From: Rhyacichthys aspro
Taxonomy: Eukaryota; Chordata; Actinopteri; Gobiiformes; Rhyacichthyidae
Assembly: GCA_036850595.1 (NCBI GenBank)
Contig: CM072148.1
Location: forward strand, 2,822,100-2,886,099
DNA: 64,000 nucleotides
Reading direction: 5' to 3'
Under the pieces are notes generated by a model. The model saw nothing but the letters and a program-made list of their open reading frames with translations. It did not search any database and had not been told where the DNA came from. Positions within the stretch are counted from its first letter, which is position 1. Every line of letters begins with the position of its first letter. The translations under genes and the position numbers were made by a program. This document shows, one piece after another, positions 44,901 through 52,853 of the stretch.

Positions 44901-46986
44901 TGCTTTCTCTGTGATTAGTAGTGTTTTATTAACTCAGACATTACTGGAGCTGCTCTGGAGCTAACAGCAGGATTAGCCACAACATAGTTTGCAGCACAGT
45001 TAGTTTTTTTTTCATTAAATATGATTTAGCAAAATTAAAGAGTTGAATTAATCGAATGAATTTGATTTATTGCCCAGCCTGAGCAAGAAACTAGTGGGAC
45101 TGATTTCTAGACTGTTTGCTTGTTGTTTTACCCTTATCTTTTATTCTTTTGAGTATGTTTTATTGTTCTTGCATATGTTGTTTTAAGTTCTTTATAAATA
45201 AGATTGGATTGGAAGCATGTAAAGATGAACTGGGGGAATCTAAACTGCTAACAGTGATTGAATAATAGAGTTAATGGTTTCTTGTTGCTTCAGTGCAGGC
45301 CATTAACCAACTCTGGATATTATCTGAGCCAAATCTTCAGTACTTTTATGTAATATTGTTCGTGTCTGACAATGGTTGAGGTTAATCAGCTCGATCTTTC
45401 GACAAACTGAGCTTACGAGAATGAGAGTTTTTACCGTTTAATGGAAAAACTCCATTCTCCCAGTGTTTCCGGGCCTGACGCTGAGGTTTTACCATCAGGG
45501 GCGTGTCCATTGTGAGAACACAGAGAGCTGATATTCTGTGACATGACTCTGGTGTTACTCCAAGTGTTTATGATGACGCAGACACGTTTTTGTGACGAGT
45601 GTGAACGGCGTTTACTGAAAAGGAAGCTGTAACTTGGCACCGTTATTTAATGTGTCCCACAGGGCGATATACACAACAGAAGCTATAGAATACACCGTCA
45701 CTGTTTAAGAGCTTGTCATTGTGGTACTTTACCGAGAAAGAGACTATTGACAAATGACAAGGAAGAGGACCATTGTTAACCTTATCACTTATAGTTATCA
45801 AGTAGATGGTGATAAACGGTTTTGTTGTTGGGTTTTTTTTTAGTTCATAGTTAAATATCTTTTGTGATTTTATTGAGTTGAAATAATAAATCACTTGAAC
45901 TAATGATAAAGTACTGAAATTGTATTGTTCCAGGTTTTTGAGCGTCACTGAAGTGATGTCAGACACAAACATTTGAAAAGAGAACACCTTTAAATATCAA
46001 ACGATGTTAACACTTGGAGGAAAAGAAGGGAACATATGGAAACAGATTCAGTTGTGGAAATGTAAAAGGTGAATACACAAGCGATGATTGATGTTGTTAA
46101 ACCTGTTATAAAGGTAATTTTACAGTATTCAGTTTGTTAAAAATGTTTATTATTCAGGGAAAGCAGACATCTCCTACTCATTTTATTATTATTTTTGAGA
46201 TTCTCTTTTATTTAAACAATTTCAAATAAAGATGTATTTGTGTTTGGAATAACTCGATTGAAATCAGTGTGTTGCAGACCTCAATACCAGCCGTAAAAGG
46301 TTAGTTTCATTTCATTCAGGTAGAAATTATTACTGAAGAAGGAAAAAAAAACATAAAAAATGCATTACTCTTTATATTTGTGACTAAATCTATTCTAGAT
46401 ATAGTTGCCTAAATTCTTATGGTATTTAGTCGACTAAAACTAGACTGAAACTAATAAGGATTGGACTAAATTATGACTAAAACTAAACTGCATTTTAGTC
46501 AAAACTCTGAGACTGAAACTAAATGAACCCTGCTCTAGGACAACAGTTTGACATGACACTCACCTCGTCTTTGCTGCTCTCCTTGAACGACCGAGACCTG
46601 GAGACCCGCGCGGACGTCCCAGCGGTCGTGGCGGGTCCCCTCGTCCCCTCGTCCTGCTGCCCGAACAGCTCCTCCACCGAGCGCACGTCGATCTGGAACT
46701 GCTGCTGCTGCTGCACCGCCATGGTCCAGATGTTGGGTTTGCCCCGCACCTTCTCCTCCGGGATGGGCTTCCAGAAAAAGCTCCGCACGCGCCGCTTTTT
46801 CCGTCCGTTGTGATTGGCCGGGAGCGGCGGAGGGGGCGGGGCTCCCGGAGGCGGCGGCGGTAAAGGGGGAGGGGGCGGGGCGTCATGTTTGGAGGAGTCG
46901 GAGGTGGTGATGGAGGTACAGCTGCTGCCCTCGCTGCTGCAGCTCTCGCCTTCGTTGGATGTGGACGGGACACTCATCACAAGCAT
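30956..46986 (-). CDS. fhdc1: FH2 domain-containing protein 1 (inverted formin 1), complete CDS of 11 exons
   Basis: Exons 46986-46564, 42874-42813, 40662-40560, 40470-40385, 39015-38915, 36261-36191, 35404-35297, 35106-35036, 33921-33804, 33681-33517 and 32995-30956 join without frame break into 1115 residues (human FHDC1 has 1143). A formin that nucleates and elongates actin filaments and binds microtubules through its C-terminus; FHDC1 has been linked to Golgi organisation and cilia. The short N-terminus and the absence of a GTPase-binding/DID region are typical of this 'inverted' formin. FH1: proline tract 37-56. FH2: about 62-445, with SFFWKPIP (69-76) and GNIMNAGG...GFKLSSL (277-297). 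The long C-terminal tail is basic and Ser-rich, with blocks shared with mammals: GRSSSENDVE (472-481), GVRTLTSNES (865-874), KPSAKPLRN (962-970), VPSFARNTVAS (1009-1019). The start is supported by MLVM against human MHVM and by an in-frame TAA 24 nt upstream. Confidence 0.95.
33148..33450. mobile_element. hAT-type non-autonomous DNA transposon with 8-bp target duplication
   Basis: 303 bp flanked by perfect 8-bp direct repeats CTTTAGCG (33140-33147 and 33451-33458). Ends are CAGTGGTTCTCAAACT and, inverted, CAGTGGTTATATATAG, with sub-terminal GGTGGTAC blocks. CAGTGGTTCTCAA ends and an 8-bp duplication are the signature of the hAT superfamily. It has no transposase frame. It lies in fhdc1 intron 10. 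Confidence 0.9.
33517..33681 (-). CDS. fhdc1: fhdc1 coding exon 10 (end of FH2)
   Basis: 165 nt, 55 codons, acceptor TGTCTCAG, donor AAG|GTCAGA. It encodes LIDFFCEDKDTFKLDECFRI and FQDFCNKFKKAVK, the C-terminal part of the formin homology 2 domain. Confidence 0.94.
33804..33921 (-). CDS. fhdc1: fhdc1 coding exon 9
   Basis: 118 nt, acceptor CTTTGTAG, donor CTGCAG|GTGATG. It encodes ISVENIEAEFSSLYVRIKTL and the next 19 residues, in the C-terminal (post) helices of FH2. Confidence 0.92.
34418..34603 (-). mobile_element. LINE reverse transcriptase C-terminal fragment
   Basis: The minus-strand frame includes LYYSMVYPYITCCNIAWG, followed by LEPIYRLQQRTLTII. This matches the C-terminal part of non-LTR reverse transcriptases of the L2/CR1/Rex type (typically 'LYYSLVYPYLTYCNIVWG...LQKRAIRII'). 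It is a fragment within fhdc1 intron 8; the rest of the element is not recognisable. Confidence 0.75.
35036..35106 (-). CDS. fhdc1: fhdc1 coding exon 8
   Basis: 71 nt, acceptor CCACGCAG, donor AAG|GTACAC. It encodes EAKKKDEKLLKFPEKLQDVQ plus SAA (human EAQKKDTILLNFSEKL), FH2 helical segment. Confidence 0.92.
35297..35404 (-). CDS. fhdc1: fhdc1 coding exon 7 (FH2 core motif)
   Basis: 108 nt, acceptor TCCTCAG, donor ATG|GTCAGT. It encodes GGYAGNAVGFKLSSLLSL, then ADTKANKPGMNLLHFV, identical to human over nearly its whole length. Confidence 0.95.
36056..36069 (+). promoter_or_regulatory. RFX X-box motif in fhdc1 intron 6
   Basis: GTTACCATGGCAAC is a full, near-palindromic RFX X-box (canonical GTTGCCATGGCAAC). 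RFX factors drive ciliary genes. Function here is untested. Confidence 0.4.
36191..36261 (-). CDS. fhdc1: fhdc1 coding exon 6 (FH2 core helix)
   Basis: 71 nt, acceptor TGTACAG, donor GCT|GTAAGT. It encodes LMSCEELHAILHLVLQAG and NIMNA, the first half of the most conserved formin motif, split by the next intron. Confidence 0.93.
36530..36960 (+). repeat. Dispersed repeat family 'F1', copy 3 (fhdc1 intron 5)
   Basis: Begins TTAAAGCTCCACTCCCTGAT and contains the same internal strings as the 19.0-kb copy. A segment near the start is missing. It ends with ACAACTAGAAGAAAAAA and CTGTTTAAG. Confidence 0.8.
37535..37690 (+). mobile_element. LINE reverse transcriptase fragment (decayed)
   Basis: One plus-strand frame reads WMNNYLANQA, stop, YVKLSDF, stop, TVIINSGVPQGS, then -P--FN--TL. 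GVPQGS is the conserved motif of non-LTR reverse transcriptases and is normally preceded by a W..YL..R..YV.. segment, as here. Two stop codons show it is dead. It is opposite in strand to the fragment at 34.4 kb, so they come from separate insertions or a rearranged one. Confidence 0.7.
37991..38594. mobile_element. DNA transposon-like element with ~30-bp terminal inverted repeats
   Basis: The left end GGTGCATTCACGTGCTCCTC pairs with the inverted right end GGTGCATTCATGTGGTTCTC; similarity continues with GGAAACTTGG versus AGAAACTCGG. Flanks carry GTAA on both sides (37986-37989 and 38595-38598), a possible short target duplication. It has no transposase frame and lies in fhdc1 intron 5. Confidence 0.7.
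38915..39015 (-). CDS. fhdc1: fhdc1 coding exon 5
   Basis: 101 nt, acceptor TTGCCCCAG, donor AAAG|GTAATA. It encodes FELRIEAMVLREEFFPSS and the following helix of FH2 (human SLRIEAMVLKKEF). Confidence 0.92.
39016..40384. other. fhdc1 intron 4 (1369 nt)
   Basis: AT-rich intron between exons 4 and 5. No gene or repeat family was recognised. Confidence 0.7.
40385..40470 (-). CDS. fhdc1: fhdc1 coding exon 4
   Basis: 86 nt, acceptor GTGAACAG, donor CACG|GTGAGT. It encodes VKKLQAFKGDPDKLTLVDSF and MYLLIQVP of FH2. The intron separating it from exon 3 is only 89 nt. Confidence 0.92.
40560..40662 (-). CDS. fhdc1: fhdc1 coding exon 3
   Basis: 103 nt, acceptor TTGTTCAG, donor GAG|GTCTGT. It encodes SNRVIVEDIRRGEG to LLKLLPDAEE of FH2. 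The donor departs from consensus at +3/+4, but codon phase and the following exon leave no better choice nearby. Confidence 0.9.
41150..41610 (-). repeat. Dispersed repeat family 'F1', diverged copy 4
   Basis: On the minus strand it begins TTAAAGCACCACTGCTCA, with GCCGACCAATGGGAGCG in the middle, so it is recognisably the same family but much older or a different subfamily. Its far end (TTATTGTAACAGGAATCATC on the plus strand) also occurs alone near 37700. Confidence 0.6.
41730..41825 (-). mobile_element. tRNA-like SINE fragment
   Basis: On the minus strand: GAGGAAGTGTCTGGGGAGAG, then GTCTGGACAGTGGGC, then GGGAGACCTTGGTTTGATTC. The last part matches a tRNA T-arm/B-box (GGTTTGATTCC). The first part is shared with the fragment at 238-303. 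It does not fold as a complete tRNA and is read as a retroposon remnant. Confidence 0.5.
42813..42874 (-). CDS. fhdc1: fhdc1 coding exon 2
   Basis: 62 nt, acceptor TTTTTTCAG, donor AA|GTAAGT. It encodes ISILDSKRGMNVGIFLKQFK of the FH2 linker/knob, matching human FHDC1 almost exactly. Confidence 0.93.
42988..43945. repeat. 11-bp minisatellite (AGGACTAAACC)n in fhdc1 intron 1
   Basis: About 85 units of AGGACTAAACC with 11-12 bp variants (ATGGACTAAACC, AGGACCAAACC). It is different from the 21-bp family. It ends about 115 bp from the exon 2 acceptor. The higher-order pattern TGGACTAAACC/AGGACTAAACC suggests block duplications. Confidence 0.95.
43946..46563. other. fhdc1 intron 1, right part
   Basis: AT-rich intron with a local run of CTAAAACTA-type words at 46430-46500. 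No gene was recognised. Confidence 0.65.
46564..46986 (-). CDS. fhdc1: fhdc1 coding exon 1 (start, FH1, start of FH2)
   Basis: 423 nt, 141 codons, donor GACGAG|GTGAGT. It encodes the Ser-rich N-terminus, the FH1 proline tract (profilin-binding) and the FH2 lasso region KRRVRSFFWKPIPEEKVRGK, followed by an AVQQQQQFQID stretch where human has non-repetitive residues. It is strongly GC- and CpG-rich. The nearest 5' acceptor is AACAG at 46999, with a poor pyrimidine tract, so the true 5' end of this exon is uncertain. Confidence 0.95.
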
Positions 46987-47657
46987 CGCAGAGTTAGACT
47001 GTTCACATTACTTTAACTCCGTCTTCTCAATGTTCCCCAGGACGCAGAAACATTTCCAGCAAAAAAATGATGTTCGATTTGTCCAAAATACATGACATTC
47101 CACGTTTTACTTCATTTCGTCACATTTGGGAGTTTCTTAAGAGGGTTGTGTTGAAGAATTGACAAAAAACCTAGTAAGAGAGACCTTATTTTATGTCCCA
47201 CAACAGAGTTTACATCCCATTGGATTGGAGTGTGGTTTTAGTTCAGAAAAAGTGTTTTTCTATAAAATTAAATCATGTGTCAGTGTGTTTTTCTTGTATT
47301 TGTAAAAGCACATGTCAGTTTTTATGGATCCAACTTAATTTCTTGCCCACAAACCTAAAAAGCTAAAATATGGGACATAATTCTTCTGTCATACGTTTGT
47401 TATACTGCCATTATCCAAGTTTCTGAATCAGAAAGAATCAGAAACAGGGTCGAGATGTTTCTTTTAAGGGTTTTCGATGGTCCTTAGCAGAATCTGCACT
47501 TCAAAAATGACCGCAGACATCAAAACAAAGAAGAGAAGGCCCTTTGGCTGCTCCAAGAAGCCGAGCGTCCCTTCATCTGGTCACAATGGAGGGTCCTTTG
47601 AGCGCGTCCATCTCCGTCACTCAGCCGGTCGTCCCGAGTGCGGCCTTTGAAGGTTAC

Positions 47658-47698
47658 CTCTGAGGGGCCGAGGGCAGGGGGCGACGGCGGCCATGGAT
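47658..47698 (-). other. fhdc1: Candidate 41-nt 5' exon of fhdc1 with an upstream ORF
   Basis: An excellent acceptor (TTTTTTTGTCGCTCCTGCAG) is followed after 41 nt by donor AGAG|GTAACC. The exon contains ATCCATGGCC, a strong start context, opening MAAVAPCPRPLR. If spliced to 46998 the frame stops at once (TAA), 8 nt before the fhdc1 start, making a 13-codon upstream ORF. Not proven to be transcribed. Confidence 0.4.
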
Positions 47699-48316
47699 CT
47701 GCAGGAGCGACAAAAAAACCAACAACACGGGACAGGATTAGGTCGAGCTACTCATGCATGTTGGTTAAAAAGAAGAGGGGAAATTTAGGGGTGGGACACA
47801 TCAAAGACGAAGGGGTACTCAGTCAAAGGGGGAACAATGAAGGACATGGCAAATCCTATCTTTAATATTTGAGCAGCTTTGAAGTGAGGACGTGAGCTGG
47901 AAAATGTTAAGAAAGAGAGTTCATGTTCAGGCAGACATTATGAGCTGTTTTGTGATGTAATTATCTGTCAAAAATAAATGAAAAATCAAATATAAAGACT
48001 TTTTAGTACCACTTTTACACAATATAGAATAAAATTATAATAAAGGCACTTCATAATAATCTCATCTTATATTCTAAATTAAACAGCACACCGGTCCGGA
48101 CCATGGCTCACTGTGGACGCCTCAGATCAGCCGTCCTCCTGGTATTTCCAAAGAACTGAGTTGGAAAAGAGAAAAGGGCCAGGATCAAGACTGAAAAGCT
48201 GATTAAAAAGTCCACAAGAGACAGAGTCAGGTCCAGGGGCCAAACATGGACCAAAGTGAGGTTTTATGTGGCCCTCAGCTTCAGAGATAAAATGTATTGT
48301 TTATAGGTTCATACAA

Positions 48317-48985
48317 ACAGGTTAAAATCCAACTAAAACCTGTTAAAATCCCACTCAAACCTGTTCAAATCTGACTAAAGCCTGTTTAAATCCGATTAAA
48401 ACATGTTCAAAACCTTTTTAAATCTATCTAAAGCCTGTTGAAATCCCTCTGAAACCAGCTAAGTCCTACTAAGACCTGTTCAAACCTGACTAAAACCTGA
48501 CAAATCCTACTAAAACCTTTTCAAATCTAACTAAAGCCTGTTCAAATCCCTCTGAAACATGTCAAATCTTACTAAAACCTGTTAAAACCACACTAAAACC
48601 TGTTCAAATCCTACTAAAACCTGTTCAAACCCATCTAAAACCTCATCAAATCCCACTAAAACCTGTTCAAATTCACATAGAACCTGTTCAAATCCTACTA
48701 AAACCTGTTCAAACCCACCTAAAATCTAATCAAATCCAACTAGAAGCTGTTCAGATCCCACAAATGCTGTTCAAATCCAACTAAAACCTGTTCAAACCCA
48801 TCTAAAACCTCATCAAATCCAACTAGAAGCTGTTCAGATCCCACAAATCCTGTTCAAATCCAACTAAAACCTGTTCAAATCCATCTAAAACCTCATCAAA
48901 TCCCACTAAAACCTGTTCAGATCTACCTAAAACCTGTTAAAATCTGACCAAAACCTGTACAAATCCACCTAAAACCTGTCCTTGT
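48317..48985. repeat. 21-bp minisatellite array, locus 6 (fhdc1 5' region)
   Basis: About 31 units of the same CTGTTCAAATCCAACTAAAA family, quite degenerate. A CTCATCAAATCC/TGTTCAGATCCCACAAAT block is repeated internally. Confidence 0.9.
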
Positions 48986-49799
48986 GGAATAAGAAGAAGT
49001 CGGCTCTTTTTCTGTGACCCTCTTTGCAGAAAGTTACTTTTTGGTTTATCATATTTATGTTTGGCCCCTGCCTTGTCGCAAACACAGATGCTCAAGTCTT
49101 AATACACCATTTCAACTCGATGTAACTTTTTGTTTTACCTCTTTGCAAACATTTAGCTTCTCTGCATGAATGTCTCTTCTTATTTTAAAAGAACTTACAA
49201 AACACCACTAGTTTATTTTCTCAACCAGAACGTAACCTGCAGAAAATGTTGTAAAACATACAATTTCCTTTAGATTTTAACCCATTTTTCCAGCAACCTC
49301 CTTTCTGTTGTCTCCCACCTAAACTAAGACAGCCTCTATTCAAATTAAAGTGAAGCCACGGCCCTATATGGACATAGTGAGTGCACAGTCTTCATGGAAA
49401 ACAGCGTGCAGTCTCAGATGTATTGTCAGTAGCATCAGGCGCTGCCATAGGGATCAGCCTGTTGTGTAGCAACCCTCCTGACCTCCCAACCCTGTGTGCC
49501 CAAAAAGGTAAGGTAAATTTGGTCAGACTGTTCTGTGAGGGTGACCTGAGAAGAAACCGAAGAGAGCAGAAAGGAGCTGGTTTCATGCCATGACAAGATA
49601 TTTATGGGACAATTACGCAGCATCTTCAGAAATCAAGTGGTTTAAATCAGTCGCTGCAGCAATCACTTCAACTGGTAAACAAAACTCTTTACAGCAAAAT
49701 GAGTGTTAGGACCACTTTTATTACCTTATTGTTTCAGAAATCTACTTACTGCTTACTAATAGAGAGTAACAGATGCTCTCAGTTGACAAAATCTACCCT

Positions 49800-50705
49800 T
49801 ACCTGTAAATATACACCAATCATGCATAACATTATGAGCACCTCTTAATATTGTGTTGGTCCCTTTTGCTCCAAAGCAGCCCTGACCCGTCGAGGCCTAG
49901 ACTCCTCTAGATCCTGTCTAGATCCGTTTAGTTGGATTTGAAGAGGTATTTGATGAATTTGAACAGGTTTTAGTTGATTTTGAGCAGGTTTTAGATGGAT
50001 ATGAACAGGTTTTTGATGGATATGAACAGGTTTTAGTTAGACTTGAACAGGTTTTAGTTGGATTTGAACATGTTACAGTTGGTTTGAACAGGTTTTAAAT
50101 GGATATGAACATGTTTTGATGGATTAGAACATGTTTTTGATGGTTTGAACAAGTTTTAGTTAGACTTGAGCAGCTTTTAATTGAACCTGAAGAGGTTTAA
50201 GTTGGTTTTGAACAGGTTTTAGTTGCATTAGAACAGGTTTTAGTTAGATTTTAAAAGGTTTTAGATGGATTTGATGTCAGTTCCAGGTGTAGCCTCCATG
50301 GATCAGACTTGTTTGTCTCCAACTCCTCAAACTCAGACCAGGACCTTCTGACTCCTTTCTATCAGAACCAGCTTTAACTTCTTCAGATTAATCAACAGTA
50401 TCTGGTCTGTTGGATCTGACCACACGAGCATCAGTGACCTCTGACCTCTGACCCTGTCCATGTTCACCTCTGTTCCTTCCTTATCCTACTTCTGACAGAT
50501 CCTGACCACAGCTGACCAGGAACACCCTCAAGAGTCAGGTTTTGGAGAAGCTCTGACCCAGTCCTTGTTAAACTCACTTAAATCCTTTCACATTTTTCCT
50601 GTTTCTAACTCATCAACCTGCTCCCGATACACTAAAAGAAGCCATAATGAAGAGATAATCAGAGTTATTCAGTGCTCATAATGATATACCTATAACATCT
50701 TGTCA
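49800..50705 (-). mobile_element. Internally deleted Tc1/mariner-like element interrupted by a minisatellite
   Basis: The left end CACCAATCATGCATAACATT, then ATGAGCACCTCTTAATATTG and CCCTGACCCGTCGAGGC, matches the 3' end of a common fish Tc1-like transposon. 50290-50315 (TCCATGGATCAGACTTGTTT) and 50515-50700 (GTTTTGGAGAAGCTCTGACC, GAGATAATCAGAGTTATTCA, CTCATAATGATAT) match its transposase region and 5' end in the same minus orientation. Most of the transposase is missing or scrambled. A 21-bp minisatellite occupies 49927-50277, where sequence of the transposase 3' part should be. It is inactive. Confidence 0.75.
49927..50277. repeat. 21-bp minisatellite array, locus 7 (inverted orientation)
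   Basis: About 16 units reading GAACAGGTTTTAGTTGGATT, the reverse complement of the family found elsewhere in the window. It sits wholly inside the Tc1-like remnant. Confidence 0.9.
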
Positions 50706-52774
50706 TTCGAATCCTGTTTCAGGTCTGTCTGTCCTCTCTAAACCCCTTGAACTGCGAAGAACGCCCTTGAGTCTTTAAATCAGCACAGCTCTCAGTGCAG
50801 GGGGCCAGCGGTTGTGTTACAGGACAACACATCACTCAGTGGCTTCCAGCTGACAGGACTGACATGACCAGAGTGACCTGATACTCCCAGAACAAAGAGC
50901 TGCATAGGACTTCTGACACAAAAACAGGACGTAATATATCATAAGTACAGGGTTGATGTTTCCACGCCTGAAGCGAGACAAGACCTATCACTAGAACTGA
51001 TCATTTACAGTCACAATAGATCTGCTCTGGTCGCTATAATTCGAATTACCCAATATTTAGTCTCCTCTACAGTACGTACACCTCTTATACAACCTTTCTA
51101 GCACCATCTCAGAGTAATGTCCCAGTGCCGTCCACCGGATACTCTCCAGTCTTTACTAATACATAAGCTGACGTCATGGATGGCCTCATGTGTCCCGCAC
51201 CGGGCCCGAACGCTCACCCGTCCCGGACTAAGAGCTGGACCGCACCGTGGTTCATGTCTAATTCATGACGGAGCGGGGAACAGCTGACCTCACGCTGAGT
51301 CGTCTCATTCTGTAAAAAGACGAGGAGGATAAGGGCTATGGAGGAAGTTGAGGATTAGAGAGGCTAAATGGAGGCTAAACTGTCTGAAGGTGCACATTAA
51401 AGCAAGGGTAGGTATTTTTGGATGGTGAAAGATTCCATAAATAATCCCAAATAATAATAAAAAACAACATCAACACAGATTGGTTGGATTTTCTGGCTAT
51501 AAAATGTGTTTTAAACCAGACAAAACTAATAGTCTGGCGCCTAGATTCTTCAAAATGACAAAAAAGAGACATTTCAGCAAGAAATAGTGTTGTCTTCTTC
51601 TTTACTGTCTACTCCATCTTTAAGAAAACATACACCTTTAAAACCTGTGTGTAATGGTTCTGTCACTCAGTGGTTCTTGTGCCAAACTTAAATCATTTTG
51701 ATGAATACGAAACGAAAAGTCACATCTTTACTAAAGCTAATAGTAACATGCATAAACAAACTTTTTAATTTAACCTGCAAAAACAGTGAGGTGTGTTGCC
51801 AAAATATGTAAGCCAAATTTGAATCACTTTTTAAACAAATTGATCTCTGATAATTGTCCATGAGAGCCAATAACAGCACTCATAGATCATATTGTTTTAT
51901 ATTTTGTTTGGCTCTATTTTTCTTTCTACGATAGATTCCTCCTGTGAAGCTGACCGTTTCCTAAAGAGCGTTTTAGTGATTTAAATCATGTCTTAAACAG
52001 TTCATTTGAAGTTTCATATGTTTGTATTAATTCTATATTAATAATAACATGTCTCTATAGGCCCTGCTCCAGTCTGATTATTGTATTTCTCTAGTTAAAC
52101 TGTAAAATGAGCCTCTGCAGAGACACATTCACCACAGTAAAAGAATCTACAGGAGACAGGACGACAGTGAACGCAGCGTCAGGGAAAGTCTTCTTTTAAA
52201 AACTGTAGAATCCAACCAAAAGTTACTGAACCTAATGAATACTGCAACAATTTGTGAGTTTTTAGTGACTTTCAGGTAAGAAAATTCTCTACTAAAGCTC
52301 CATTTTCCTCTGAAAAATGATTGCATGGTAAAGATGAATGAAAGGTCCTAAATTTGATTGATCTTGATCTTTTTCCCATAAAGACCTGCGCCCATATTTG
52401 GTCGTTACATAACCTACGTCCATTTATAGCTGTTGGAATGCAGAGGTCTGTGGAGCCCTGAGATTAATTTGTGTCGTGTCATGTTCTTTTAGCTATATTT
52501 CAAATTCCTCGAGACAGAGGCCACCTGACAGAGCTGTGACGGACACGATTCGGGCTGGATATGATTTAGAGCGGAGGAAACAGCTGTCAGCAACACTATC
52601 CGGACGAGCCGCTGGGAAGGAAAGCAGAGTCCGGGCCACATTCCTCACATCCACCTGCTGCCGTGAGTGAACGCTGATTGTGGTCCACCTGCTGTCAAAC
52701 CCTCAGGCATTCCCACTGCTATCAGTCTTCATTAGAGACCACAGCGCCACACCCTCCGTCATTCACACACATAC
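50706..52774. other. fhdc1 5' intron, no gene recognised
   Basis: Mixed sequence without recognisable coding frames. 51170-51310 is locally GC-rich and unassigned. Confidence 0.5.
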
Positions 52775-52853
52775 CTGATGGGCGATGTGGCTGAGTCCAC
52801 AAAGGTCAGCGCTGAAGAGAGGATCCTTTGTAGAACACAGTTTGGGCCCCTCC
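52775..52853 (-). other. fhdc1: Candidate 5' untranslated exon of fhdc1
   Basis: 79 nt between acceptor TGTCTTCAG (AG at 52855-52854) and donor CATCAG|GTATGT. It has no ATG and no recognisable protein, so it would be untranslated. Splice sites are good and its strand agrees with fhdc1. Chance occurrence cannot be excluded from sequence alone. Confidence 0.4.

Larger units (their letters stand above)
46999..49799. other. fhdc1 5' region between coding exon 1 and the Tc1-like element
   Basis: Contains the 41-nt candidate exon in a GC-rich patch (47560-47710) and minisatellite locus 6. The rest is AT-rich with no recognised gene. Confidence 0.5.
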
